Source: an uncultured Verrucomicrobiota bacterium (lineage in GTDB: Bacteria > Verrucomicrobiota > Verrucomicrobiia > Verrucomicrobiales > Verrucomicrobiaceae). From it: DNA of 64,000 nucleotides. Both the position numbers and the translations under genes were made by a program. Shown here in pieces: positions 26,838-35,631 of this stretch. The stretch spans positions 17,485 to 81,484 of the forward strand of contig CAINGK010000185.1 of assembly GCA_903848465.1 (NCBI GenBank), given 5' to 3'. The notes below the pieces were generated by a model. That model saw nothing but the letters and a program-made list of their open reading frames with translations. It searched no databases and was not told where the DNA came from. The first letter of the stretch is position 1, and each line of letters starts with the position of its first letter.

Positions 26838-28151
26838 ATGATCTCCCTTCGCACCCTTTCCCTGCTCCTCGCTCTCACTCCTGCGCTCCTCCCTGCCGAA
26901 GACTGGCCGCAGTGGCGCGGACCGCGGCTCGATGGCACCTCCAAAGACACCGGCTTCCCGATCTCCGCAGATGGCACGGTGACGTGGCGCGCGGAGCTGC
27001 CCGGCAGCGGGCATGCCTCCCCCATCGTTTGGCAGGATCGCCTCTTCATCGTCACCGCGCTGGCGGAGAATCAGGAGCGCGTACTGGTGTCCTTGGACCG
27101 TGCCTCGGGGAAAATCCTCTGGCAGACCACCGTGGTCAAAGCGCCCATCGAGAGCATCCACAAGCTCAACAGCCAGGCCTCCAGCACCCCCGCCACCGAT
27201 GGCGAGCGCGTCTTCACCGCCTTCCTCGACAACTCCGAAACGGACGCCACCCGCGCCATCAATGCCGGCAAGGTCGGCAAGGTCTTCGGCAAAGGCGAAG
27301 TCCCCAAGGGCACCGTGGTCATCTCCGCGCATGATTTCAGCGGCAAACAAATTTGGCAGGTGCGCCCCGGTCTCTTCTCCAGCAAGCACGGCTTCTGCGC
27401 CAGCCCCATCGTCTTCGAAGACAAGGTCATCGTGAACTGCGACCACGACGGCGACGGCTACATCGTCGCCCTCGCCCGCACCGATGGCAAGGAACTCTGG
27501 CGCATCGACCGCCCCAACAAAACCCGCAGCTACTGCGTGCCGCTCATTCGCGACATCGGCGGCCGCACGCAGATGGTGCTCTCCGGCACCATGTGCGTCG
27601 CCAGTTACGATCCCCGCACCGGCAAGCTGCTGTGGATCATGGACGGCCCCACCGAGCAGTTCGTCGCCTCCATCGTTTACAGCGAACAGTCCGGCCTCCT
27701 CTACATGACCGGCGGCTTCCCCGAGCACCACCTCCTCGCCATCAAGCCCGACGGCAGCGGCAACGTCACCAATACCCACATCGTCTGGCGCACCAACAAA
27801 GGCGTTTCCTACGTGCCCTCGCCTCTGATCGAAGGCAGCCACCTCCTCAACGTCTCCGACTCCGGCGTCGCCCACTGCTTCGATGCCAAATCCGGCACCA
27901 TCGAATGGGAAGAGCGCATGCGCGAGCACCACGCCTCCCTCACCAGCGCCGAAGGCCACGTCTATTTCGTCAACGACTTCGGCATCCTCCGCACCGTGCA
28001 GCCAGACACCACCTACAAGCTGCTCGCCGAAAGCGACCTCAAGGAAAAAGTCTTCGCCTCCCCCGCACTCAGCGAAGGCCAAATCTTCATCCGCACCGAC
28101 AAAAGCCTCATCTGTCTCGGCAAACGCGTTGCGAAGACGGCGGCGCGGTGA
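26838..28151 (+). CDS. PQQ-repeat (beta-propeller) exported protein
   Basis: A 437-residue protein with a signal peptide (about 1-19, ending ALLPAE), then the DWPQWRGPRLDG opening typical of a large Verrucomicrobiota/Planctomycetota group. At least five repeats of the tryptophan-docking PQQ type follow, for example VSLDRASGKILWQT, VALARTDGKELWRI and CFDAKSGTIEWEE. The fold is an eight-bladed propeller, but the residues for PQQ cofactor binding cannot be judged, and members often lack the cofactor (BamB-like or carbohydrate-related). It is probably periplasmic. It lies between unrelated genes with repeats downstream. Confidence 0.9.
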   Translation: MISLRTLSLLLALTPALLPAEDWPQWRGPRLDGTSKDTGFPISADGTVTWRAELPGSGHASPIVWQDRLFIVTALAENQERVLVSLDRASGKILWQTTVVKAPIESIHKLNSQASSTPATDGERVFTAFLDNSETDATRAINAGKVGKVFGKGEVPKGTVVISAHDFSGKQIWQVRPGLFSSKHGFCASPIVFEDKVIVNCDHDGDGYIVALARTDGKELWRIDRPNKTRSYCVPLIRDIGGRTQMVLSGTMCVASYDPRTGKLLWIMDGPTEQFVASIVYSEQSGLLYMTGGFPEHHLLAIKPDGSGNVTNTHIVWRTNKGVSYVPSPLIEGSHLLNVSDSGVAHCFDAKSGTIEWEERMREHHASLTSAEGHVYFVNDFGILRTVQPDTTYKLLAESDLKEKVFASPALSEGQIFIRTDKSLICLGKRVAKTAAR

Positions 28152-28565
28152 GTGGGGAATAGTTATACCGCTTTCAACAGTAACCCCTCTCAAAAAAGTG
28201 GGTGATACGCGCCCGCTTATCGACCACGGCAAGGACGGCGCACCTTTTTGGGAGCCTGCATCGTGATAGACCCGACATCACGGACCCGCACAGCGGTTCC
28301 CTAGCAGCCCTGAGGTGCCGCGCCACGCAGGGCGGGTAGGGATGCGCTGTGCGCGTCCCTAGAATCCTTCGTCCCAGCGCGGGCTGCCACCTCAACGTTC
28401 TCCACCTTTCCAAACACTGCCGCCTCTGATGCGTGCGATACTACCGTGCGCGCGCCCCTGACCCGTCCAGCCTGCCTCAAAACCCCTGATTTTTTCTGCG
28501 CAAACGGCTTCCCAGCGGCGGTTCTTGTCTGTAGTATTTGACAAACCTTCCAACGCGCTCACCCC
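28152..28565. other. Intergenic region with a perfect 11-bp hairpin
   Basis: No gene is seen in these 414 bases upstream of formate dehydrogenase. The clearest structure is TAGGGATGCGC / GCGCGTCCCTA with a three-base loop (28337-28361), which pairs perfectly allowing one G-T. The segment 28200-28300 has repeat-like text (TCGACCACGGCAAGGACGG style) often seen as dispersed sequence in this lineage. The promoter of the dehydrogenase gene must lie here, but none was clear. Confidence 0.6.
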
Positions 28566-31325
28566 ATGGTCAAAGACCTCTCCACCCTCACCGCTTTCAT
28601 TGATGGCGATGCCCTTCAGTTCAATGAAGGCGATACGCTGCTGAATTTCATCGACCGCCATCGCGGACGCGGGCATGTGCCCACGCTGTGTGATGCACCG
28701 CAGCTTGAGCCGTATGGCGCTTGCCGCGTCTGTTCGGTTGAAGTCGCGCTGCAGGCCGATGGGCCGCGCCGCGTGGTGGCCTCCTGCCACACGCCTTTGA
28801 CGGCGGGCATGCATGTCTTCACCGAATCGCCGAAAGTGCGCAAGCTGCGCAAGAACATCGTGGAACTGGTGCTGACAGACCACCCGCTGGACTGCCTGAC
28901 CTGCGAGGTGAGCGGCAACTGCGAACTGCAAACCGTCGCGGCCAAAGTGGGCATCCGTGGCGTGCGCTACCCAGCAGGGGCGAACCATCTGGACCGCAAG
29001 AAGGACCACTCTCACGCCTACATGACTTCCGAGCTGGCCAAGTGCATCAACTGCGCCCGCTGCGTGCGTGCCTGCGATGAAATCCAGGGGCAGCACGTGC
29101 TTTCCATGCATGGCCGTGGCTTCAACGCGAAGATCATCAAAGGGCTGGATGAATCCTTTGCCGACTCCGAGTGCGTCTCCTGCGGTGCCTGCTCCCAGGC
29201 CTGCCCGACCTCGGCCATCAGCGATGTGTTCTTCTCCAAGTCCATCGAAGCGACCAAGAAGACCCGCACCATCTGCACCTACTGCGGCGTTGGCTGCAAT
29301 CTCAATGTGGCTACCAAGGGCGATGCAGTGCTCAGCATTCAGGCCCCGGTCGATGCCGAGGTGAACCACGCGCACACCTGCCTCAAGGGCCGCTTTGCCT
29401 TCAAGTTCTACAACCACAAAGACCGCCTGCGCACCCCGCTCATCAAGCAGCCAGACGGCCAGTTCAAAATATCCACCTGGGACGAAGCTTACGATCACAT
29501 CTTTGCCAATCTCACCCGCATCAAAAACGATCACGGCGGGCAGGCAGTGGCGGGCATCTCCTCCGCACGCTGCACCAATGAGGAAAACTACCTCATGCAG
29601 AAATTCATCCGTGGCGTCATGGGCACCAACAACATCGACTGCTGCGCCCGCGTCTGCCATTCACCCACGGCCTGGGGCATGCAGAAGAGCTTCGGCACCG
29701 GCGCGGCCACGAATTCGTATGAGGACATCGAGCACACGCGCTGCGTCATGGTCATTGGTGCGAATCCGACCGAAGGCCACCCCGTCACCGGTGCGCGCCT
29801 GAAGCAGCACATCATGAAAGGCACGCCGCTCATCGTGATCGACCCGCGCAAGATCGAACTCGTGCCCTATGCGAAACATCACCTGCAACTCCGCCCCGGC
29901 ACCAACGTGGCGCTGCTCAACATGTTTGCCCGCTGCATTCTCGATGCCGGTCTAGTGAAGACCGAATTCGTCAAGAAGCGCTGTGAAAACTGGGAGGAAT
30001 TTGAAACCGGCCTGCGTGCGCTCGACTTGGACGCGCTGCAAAAAATCACCGGCGTCAGCATCGACCTCGTGCGCGCCGCCGCCATCGAATACGCCTCCGC
30101 TGAAGCCGCGATGAGCTTCCATGGCCTCGGTGTCACCGAGCACGAGCAGGGCGCAAAGACCGTCATGCTCATCTCCAATCTCGCCATGATGACCGGCAAC
30201 ATCGGTCGTCCCGGCGTGGGCGTGAACCCGCTGCGCGGCCAGAACAATGTGCAGGGTGCTGCGGACATGGGCTGCCAGCCGCATCAAGGAGCGGGTTATT
30301 TCGAGATGGCCGACGTGGAAGTGCAGCAACGCTACGCCGACTTCTACGGCGTGCCTAGCCCGAGCGAACCCGGCTGGAAAATCCCGCAGATGTTTGATGC
30401 CGCCGTCGAAGGCAAGCTGAAGGCCCTCTGGCTCATGGGCGAGGACGTGGTGCAGACTGACCCCGACGCGCATCATGTGCGCCATGCCATGGAGAGCCTC
30501 GAATTCCTCGTCGTGCAGGAAATTTTCATGACCGAAACGGCCAAGTATGCCGATGTCATCCTGCCCGCCTCCTCCTTCCTGGAAAAGAGCGGCACCTTCA
30601 CCAATGCCGAACGCCGCATGCAGCGCGTGAACGCCGCCGTGAAGCCGCTCGCTGGCACCAAGCCCGATGGGCAGATCATGTGCGAAATCTTGCAGCGCTT
30701 CGGCTTCCCGCAGCCCGACTACACGCCCGATGGCGTGCTCGCCGAGATCGCTCAAATTGTGCCCTTCTTCAAAGGTGCGACCTGGGAAAACCTCGGCATC
30801 AACGGCAAGCAGTGGCCCGTCAAAGAAGGCGGTGTGGACACGCAGATCATGCACCAGGAGCAGTTCACCCGTGGCAAAGGCCACTTCCATTTCTTCCCCT
30901 GGGTGGAGTCCACCGAGCTGAAGACCAACGGCCAGGAGTTCCCCTTCATCCTCACCACCGGACGCATCCTGGAGCACTACAACTGCGGCACCATGACCCG
31001 CCGCACCGGCAACAGCGACATCGTCACCCAGGACCTCCTCTCCATCAATCCTGATGACGCCAAACGCAAAGGCATCCGCACCGGCGACATCACCCGCCTC
31101 TCCAGCGCCCGTGGCGAGGTCGAGCTGGAAGCCCGCGTCACCGATGAAGTGAAGCCCGGCATCCTCTACACCACCTTCCACTTCCCCGACGCCATGGTCA
31201 ACAACGTCACCGGCCAAGGCTGCGACGGCGACACCATGTGCCCCGAGTACAAAGTCATCGCCGCCGACGTCGAACTCGTCCGCGCCGGCAAGCCCAAGAA
31301 AAAGCGGATGATGGAGATGGTGTGA
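28566..31325 (+). CDS. Formate dehydrogenase alpha subunit (NuoG-like N-terminus)
   Basis: A 919-residue molybdopterin enzyme. N-terminal 2Fe-2S ferredoxin fold (Cys in TLCDAP, YGACRVC and SCHTP, about residues 42-74), then the His/Cys [4Fe-4S] segment (DHPLDCLTCEVSGNCEL). Two 4Fe-4S motifs follow (CINCARCVRAC, CVSCGACSQAC) and a further cluster site (ICTYCGVGCNLNV). The molybdopterin domain has RVCHSPTAWGMQKSFGTGA, where Cys is the expected Mo ligand in the non-selenium type. This architecture is that of soluble NAD-linked FDH alpha subunits (FdsA-like). The usual beta and gamma subunits are not encoded next to it. It would oxidise formate in the cytoplasm or pass electrons to an unlinked partner. 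Confidence 0.93.
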   Translation: MVKDLSTLTAFIDGDALQFNEGDTLLNFIDRHRGRGHVPTLCDAPQLEPYGACRVCSVEVALQADGPRRVVASCHTPLTAGMHVFTESPKVRKLRKNIVELVLTDHPLDCLTCEVSGNCELQTVAAKVGIRGVRYPAGANHLDRKKDHSHAYMTSELAKCINCARCVRACDEIQGQHVLSMHGRGFNAKIIKGLDESFADSECVSCGACSQACPTSAISDVFFSKSIEATKKTRTICTYCGVGCNLNVATKGDAVLSIQAPVDAEVNHAHTCLKGRFAFKFYNHKDRLRTPLIKQPDGQFKISTWDEAYDHIFANLTRIKNDHGGQAVAGISSARCTNEENYLMQKFIRGVMGTNNIDCCARVCHSPTAWGMQKSFGTGAATNSYEDIEHTRCVMVIGANPTEGHPVTGARLKQHIMKGTPLIVIDPRKIELVPYAKHHLQLRPGTNVALLNMFARCILDAGLVKTEFVKKRCENWEEFETGLRALDLDALQKITGVSIDLVRAAAIEYASAEAAMSFHGLGVTEHEQGAKTVMLISNLAMMTGNIGRPGVGVNPLRGQNNVQGAADMGCQPHQGAGYFEMADVEVQQRYADFYGVPSPSEPGWKIPQMFDAAVEGKLKALWLMGEDVVQTDPDAHHVRHAMESLEFLVVQEIFMTETAKYADVILPASSFLEKSGTFTNAERRMQRVNAAVKPLAGTKPDGQIMCEILQRFGFPQPDYTPDGVLAEIAQIVPFFKGATWENLGINGKQWPVKEGGVDTQIMHQEQFTRGKGHFHFFPWVESTELKTNGQEFPFILTTGRILEHYNCGTMTRRTGNSDIVTQDLLSINPDDAKRKGIRTGDITRLSSARGEVELEARVTDEVKPGILYTTFHFPDAMVNNVTGQGCDGDTMCPEYKVIAADVELVRAGKPKKKRMMEMV

Positions 31326-31334
31326 GCCTCTGGA

Positions 31335-31365
31335 GTACGATGGTCACTCCTGACCGTCGATCAGC
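31335..31365. repeat. Dispersed repeat family C, copy 1
   Basis: The copy has an 8-bp stem GATGGTCA (31339-31346) and TGACCGTC (31351-31358) around a CTCC loop, preceded by GTAC and followed by TCAGCGC. Two other copies (57128, 63631) have A-T or G-C at the position where this one has T-A. It lies 14 bases past the formate dehydrogenase stop codon. Confidence 0.8.
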
Positions 31366-31398
31366 GCACCCTTTCCACCCCGGCCAACCCCACGCCCT

Positions 31399-31632
31399 TA
31401 GCCGCAACCATGCACTAGGGAGCAAAAGAGCGCCGCAGGAAGCTCCAACGCCCACGCGAGCGCGGAGCGTCTTGGACTGCGTGCGGCAAGCCTAGGCGCG
31501 ACGCCGCTTTCGCAGGCCGGACGGCAAGATGGAACGGAAGTGCTAACTTCACCCCGCGAAAGCGGTGCCGCCGATGCAGGCTTGCGCCGTGCATCTCTGT
31601 CGCCGCACTCCAAGACGCTCCGCGCTTGCGTT
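31399..31632 (+). repeat. Dispersed repeat family B, two-armed copy
   Basis: This 234-base element follows a shared AGCCGCAACCATGCA start. It has a left arm (about 31433-31516) and a right arm (about 31553-31632) that are inverted with respect to each other, sharing GAGCGTCTTGG and CGCTTTCGC ends. The right arm contains a hairpin, GATGCA (31573-31578) with TGCATC (31590-31595), inner GGC/GCC pair and a TTGC loop. In the copy near 58942 this stem is GAGGCA/TGCCTC. Reading frames across it (for example on the minus strand) are repeat translations, not genes. Confidence 0.8.
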
Positions 31633-31735
31633 CGCGCTGGACCAAACATGACCAACAAGGCTAATGAAACGCAAGACGCCCCACCTCAACTGAGCGCCAT
31701 TCGCGCCTGGCCTTTGATCCCCCATTCCACGAGCC

Positions 31736-33220
31736 TCAATCCTCCCGAAACTCCGGCACTCTTCTCGCCTGCATCATCAACTCAAACGCATGCCCCAGCG
31801 CCAGGATGCGTGTATCCGCATGCGCCGTCCCCATGAAGGAAAAGCCCACGGGTAGTCCCTCCACCATACCCAGCGGCACGGTGAGATGGGGATAACCCGC
31901 AACGGCGGCCGGAGTGCTGGCCACGCGCTCATCCGTGTCGCCAAGCGCCAGATCAATCCTGCCCACGGGATCATTGGTGGGGCAGATCAAAGCATCGAGC
32001 TGGTGCGCTTGCAGCGCGGCCTCGATGCCCTCCGGTCCGGCAAGCCGACGCGCGTTCTCACGGGCAGCTGCACCAGCGGCGATGATCTCTGGCGTTCTCA
32101 TCTGTTCAGCCCGCTCAAAGAATTCCTGGCCAAAGTGCGACATCTCCTCGGTACGATGCTGCTCATTGAAGGCGATGAGTTCCGCCAGCGAGCGTACCTC
32201 GCCACCGCGCTGTTCGAGATAGGCATTCAAATCCACGCGCAGCTCGATCAGCATGGCTTGCCACGCGAGCGCACCGGCTTTGCCCATGTTCGGCAACTCC
32301 ACCGGATCGACAATGATCGCCCCCGCCGCGCGCAACTTCTCCAGCGCCGTTTCAAACAGCGCCAGCACCTGCGGATGTTTGCCACATTCACCGCGCACCA
32401 CGCCGAGGCGTGCGCCTTTGAGTGCTTCCGGTTGCAAATCGACGCTGAAATTCCCTGCGAGCACCTGCATCAGCAGGGCGGCATCGCGCACGGTGAGCGT
32501 CATAGGACCTGCTGTGTCCTGCCAGTGGGTAATAGGAATGATGCCGCTGCCGCTGATGAGGCCCACGGTGGGTTTGAAACCCACGATGCCGCAGGCGCTC
32601 GCGGGGCTGACGATGGAGCCGTTCGTCTCCGTGCCGATGGCTGCCGGTGCCAAGCCTGCGGCCACAGCAGCGGCAGAGCCGGAGCTGGACCCGCTGGCGC
32701 TGTGCGTGAGCCGGTGCGGATTGCGCGTGAGACCACCACGCGCGCTCCAGCCGCTGGTGGAATTGGGCGAGCGAATGTTCGCCCACTCACTGAGATTGCT
32801 TTTGCCAAGAATGACGGCACCCGCCTCGCGCAAGCGACTCACGAGCGCGGCATCCCGCTGCGGCTTATGCCCACGCAGGGCCAGCGAGCCAGCGGTGGTC
32901 TGCATGGCATCCGCCGTTTCGATGTTGTCCTTGATCAGGATCGGCAGCCCGTGCAACGCGCCAGGTGGGCAAGCAGCGGCGAGAGTCCGCACCGCAGGGT
33001 TTAACTCCAGCACCGCATTCACGCGCGGGCCGGATTTATCAATCTGCGCGATGCGTTCGAGGCAATGCTCCACCAGCAGCAACGGCGTGGTCTGCCCCGC
33101 CTTCAGCATCGCCGCGAGATCGGTAAGAGTCGCAAAGGGCAGGGGAGCACGGTGCTGCGGCGCACACGCCGCCGGACACAGCGCTACGGCGGCAGATTGG
33201 AGCAGGCGGCGGCGGTTCAT
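31736..33220 (-). CDS. Amidase signature family protein, probable lipoprotein or Tat-exported
   Basis: A 494-residue amidase. The Lys of the Ser-Ser-Lys triad is in PILIKDNIETAD, the bridging Ser in SASGSSSGSAAAVAAG, and the nucleophilic Ser in GTETNGSIVSPAS. The signature region is complete. The N-terminus reads MNRRRLLQSAAVALCPAACAP; an RRRLL pair precedes a hydrophobic stretch, and the Cys inside the small-residue run could be a lipoprotein site. Members hydrolyse diverse amides, and a GatA role is unlikely without a gatB/gatC partner and with an export signal. It is the second gene of a pair with the serpin, separated by 12 bases, both on the minus strand. Confidence 0.88.
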   Translation of the reverse strand: MNRRRLLQSAAVALCPAACAPQHRAPLPFATLTDLAAMLKAGQTTPLLLVEHCLERIAQIDKSGPRVNAVLELNPAVRTLAAACPPGALHGLPILIKDNIETADAMQTTAGSLALRGHKPQRDAALVSRLREAGAVILGKSNLSEWANIRSPNSTSGWSARGGLTRNPHRLTHSASGSSSGSAAAVAAGLAPAAIGTETNGSIVSPASACGIVGFKPTVGLISGSGIIPITHWQDTAGPMTLTVRDAALLMQVLAGNFSVDLQPEALKGARLGVVRGECGKHPQVLALFETALEKLRAAGAIIVDPVELPNMGKAGALAWQAMLIELRVDLNAYLEQRGGEVRSLAELIAFNEQHRTEEMSHFGQEFFERAEQMRTPEIIAAGAAARENARRLAGPEGIEAALQAHQLDALICPTNDPVGRIDLALGDTDERVASTPAAVAGYPHLTVPLGMVEGLPVGFSFMGTAHADTRILALGHAFELMMQARRVPEFRED

Positions 33221-33232
33221 TCGTGGCAGGGG

Positions 33233-34435
33233 CTAAGCTCCAGCGTAACGCCCCATAAACAAGATCAAGCCGGTGGCATCATGCTGCAGCACCCAGATGA
33301 AAGGATGGTTGGCAATGAAGCTGACCTTGCGGCGTCTGGGCGTACCAGGAGGTGCGGCGCCGAACGGATCTGCTGGGGCACTGGTGGCGGCAGAAGCTTC
33401 TGCGCCGAGTTCGTTGACCTCGATCATCGCTTCGTGTGAGACGTCGCTGATGAAATAGCCGCCGCTGGGCAGTCCCTTGGAAAGATCGGCCGTGACTGGC
33501 TCAAACAAGCGCTTCACTCCCAGTCCCTGCCAGAACCCTTTGAGACTGAGCTGCGTGCTGTAGCCAAACTTCGGCAGCACCAGATTCACGTCGCAGTCGG
33601 CGAGTCCGTTGCCTATCGCGCCCCAGCGCTCCTGCGTGAGCCCCGTTTCAATGTTCTTTCGGGCTTCTTCGTTGCGCGGCAGCAGCACCAGCAGACGGAC
33701 CTCATGGTCAGTCATAGGCATATCGAGATACTGCCAAGACTCAGCTTCGGCGTAGCCAAAGGCTCCCAGCGGCATGTGCATCATCGGCAGCAGGATGGCC
33801 CCCTGCTCAGGTGTCTGGAAGGCGCGTTGTTGGGTGAGTTTGGGCACAAAGGGATGCTGCCAGCGGCCTTTCAAATAGAGGGTGTTCACCGCGATGACGG
33901 AGTGCGCCGGATCTGAAAAAGAGGCTGGTCCGACAATCTGGGCAATGCGGCCCCGGGTCTTTTCGCGCACCCAGCGATTCACCGCTGCGGCGCAGGCGGT
34001 GGGACTGTCGGCGGGCAGCTTTTGCAGCGTCGCCCCGAAGGTGGCCTGGGCGGAGGTGAGGAAATCCGGTGCAAAGCTGGCCGGGCTTGCCGCCCACAGT
34101 GAGTGGGTCATTTCCATGGTCACGGAGCCGCGCTTCACCGTGCCAGCCAGCGAGGCGCGCAGGGCTTCGAGATCGGCGATCTCCTTGGCGGCACCGACGG
34201 TCTGATGGGCGAGCGCTGCGAGTTCCGTCTGAGTTTCGCCATTCGCCGCCGTCATGAGGAGTGCGGCGATCTGATGGGAACTGAAGGGCGAAAAGCAGAA
34301 GTTTCCCGGCGTTGCCTGACGGAAAAATTGAAACAACTCCAGTGCATGGGCATTGGCCGCCTTGGCTGCCATCTGCGGCTGCTGTGCAGGGCAGTTCAAT
34401 GCCAAAAGCAGGCTCAGAACAAAGAGGCGCATCAC
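33233..34435 (-). CDS. Serpin (serine protease inhibitor), exported
   Basis: A 400-residue serpin with a signal peptide (about 1-17, ending LNCPAQ). Conserved serpin pieces are seen: NFCFSPFSSHQIAALLMTA near residue 45, VNRWVREKTRGRI near 150, and IAVNTLYLKGRW near 175. The C-terminal ANHPFIWVLQHDATGLILFMGR is diagnostic. The reactive loop (about 352-380) begins with a hinge EASAATSA, which fits an inhibitory serpin with small residues, but then turns Pro/Gly-rich with a basic patch before the next strand. The P1 residue cannot be fixed. It probably inhibits a periplasmic or outside protease. Serpins are rare in bacteria; the amidase follows it by 12 bases. Confidence 0.92.
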   Translation of the reverse strand: MMRLFVLSLLLALNCPAQQPQMAAKAANAHALELFQFFRQATPGNFCFSPFSSHQIAALLMTAANGETQTELAALAHQTVGAAKEIADLEALRASLAGTVKRGSVTMEMTHSLWAASPASFAPDFLTSAQATFGATLQKLPADSPTACAAAVNRWVREKTRGRIAQIVGPASFSDPAHSVIAVNTLYLKGRWQHPFVPKLTQQRAFQTPEQGAILLPMMHMPLGAFGYAEAESWQYLDMPMTDHEVRLLVLLPRNEEARKNIETGLTQERWGAIGNGLADCDVNLVLPKFGYSTQLSLKGFWQGLGVKRLFEPVTADLSKGLPSGGYFISDVSHEAMIEVNELGAEASAATSAPADPFGAAPPGTPRRRKVSFIANHPFIWVLQHDATGLILFMGRYAGA

Positions 34436-34570
34436 CGAATCCTACTTCGGACCCTCGGTTTGCAGCAAGAGCGGAATGCTCAATGGACGAGAATTCACGC
34501 CCCATCAAAAGCACCTTTCTCACTTTTATGATTGTCACTTGGAAGCCGACATGATAAAAACTTCGCCTTC

Positions 34571-35098
34571 GTGAAATTTCCCGTCTTTCGTTTGGTCGCT
34601 GTTTTCCTTGTTTCTGCCGCTGCTTTAAAGGCGGAAGAACCCATGCTGCCGCAGGCTTTGAATAGCGGCGCGGCGAGTCATGCCGACGGGCCGCGTGGCT
34701 TTCTCAAGCCGTCCAAGTCGATCAAGCCCCCGGTCAGTACCGTGGCGGCAGTTCCTGCGCCTACCATCGTGCAGGCAGCCACCGCAGACACGCGCCTGCG
34801 CCGTCTCGTGGTAGTCTCAGGCACGATGACGCCGGAGGCCATCCGCGATACCATTCTCGCCTGCGGCCAGACCCGCACCCCCGTGACCACGGCTGGCGGG
34901 GTCAGTGCGCCCGCGCCCATGCTGTCGGATCTCGCCGGATTGTTTGGCTCCACTGTGACTGAGGACACCAAGAAGAAGGTCTTGGAAACCGTGCGCAAAG
35001 GCATGGGATCATCCGCTAAGCCGCTCCAGCGCGTGGAAGTGGTCGGTTGGCTGCCCAGTGAAGGCGTCATGGCCGTGGCGGTTTACCCGGAAAGCTGA
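34571..35098 (+). CDS. Exported protein of unknown function
   Basis: The GTG at 34571 starts a signal peptide (KFPVFRLVAVFLVSAAALKAEE), and it is preferred over an upstream TTG. The 175-residue product has a low-complexity Pro/Ala-rich linker (about 30-70), then a small domain containing LRRLVVVSGTMTPEAI and a Thr/Ser-rich middle, ending in VEVVGWLPSEGVMAVAVYPES. No family was recognised. It precedes the degenerate receiver by 11 bases and may be co-transcribed with it. It may act in the periplasm. Confidence 0.6.
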   Translation: MKFPVFRLVAVFLVSAAALKAEEPMLPQALNSGAASHADGPRGFLKPSKSIKPPVSTVAAVPAPTIVQAATADTRLRRLVVVSGTMTPEAIRDTILACGQTRTPVTTAGGVSAPAPMLSDLAGLFGSTVTEDTKKKVLETVRKGMGSSAKPLQRVEVVGWLPSEGVMAVAVYPES

Positions 35099-35109
35099 AC
35101 ACGCTTTCC

Positions 35110-35631
35110 ATGAAACGTGCCCCAGTCGCCAAGCCTAGTCCTGTAGCCAAGCCTACCCCAGAACTCCCCCTCGTTCCGGCGGCACCTGCCATTCCCCGCA
35201 TCCTGCTGGCAGAGGAAAGTCTGCCCTACCGGCGCGTGATCCGCGAGGCATTGATGGCTTTCCGCGTGTGCGAGGTGGATGACGCCCCCAGCGGCGAGCG
35301 CGCCTTTGAGATGGCGCTGCGGCGTGAATACTCGCTGTTTTTGTTTTCGCTGCCCCTGCCAGACATGACGGGAGACATGCTCGACCGCCTGCTCAGCAAG
35401 GCCTACCCCATGGTGCATGCCGGCGTGCATGCCTCACCGCCCGTCATCTTCCTCATTCAGCCGTCGGATACCCAGCGCTTCCATGAACTGCAGCGCGATG
35501 TGCGCGTGCGTGGCAGCATCCCGCTGCCCCCCAAACTCGATGTGCTGCTGGCCGTGACGGCCTCATTGCTGCCCGAGCGCCAGGGCGGCCTCGCCTTTCC
35601 ACCCCTCTCATCGCCGCCCCATGTTCCCTGA
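35110..35631 (+). CDS. Degenerate response-regulator receiver (pseudo-receiver)
   Basis: A 173-residue protein with an Ala/Pro/Lys linker (1-28), then a CheY-like fold beginning RILLAEESLPYRRVIREAL. The acidic pair is replaced by EE, and the phospho-acceptor Asp is replaced by Ser in LFLFSLPLPDMTGDML. The Lys in LPPKLDVLLAV remains. Without the Asp it should not be phosphorylated by the normal route, so it may act as a constitutive or partner-controlled switch. It overlaps the start of trpF by 11 bases and follows an exported protein of unknown function. Confidence 0.72.
   Translation: MKRAPVAKPSPVAKPTPELPLVPAAPAIPRILLAEESLPYRRVIREALMAFRVCEVDDAPSGERAFEMALRREYSLFLFSLPLPDMTGDMLDRLLSKAYPMVHAGVHASPPVIFLIQPSDTQRFHELQRDVRVRGSIPLPPKLDVLLAVTASLLPERQGGLAFPPLSSPPHVP

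Noticed and set aside
28501-28565. TTGACA near 28538 as the -35 of the formate dehydrogenase promoter
   Set aside because: No -10 sequence is found at a suitable distance before the ATG.
31399-31632. CRISPR-like or transposase-related element
   Set aside because: No regular direct-repeat and spacer pattern and no transposase frame; the inverted arms with a conserved inner hairpin fit a REP- or MITE-like repeat better.
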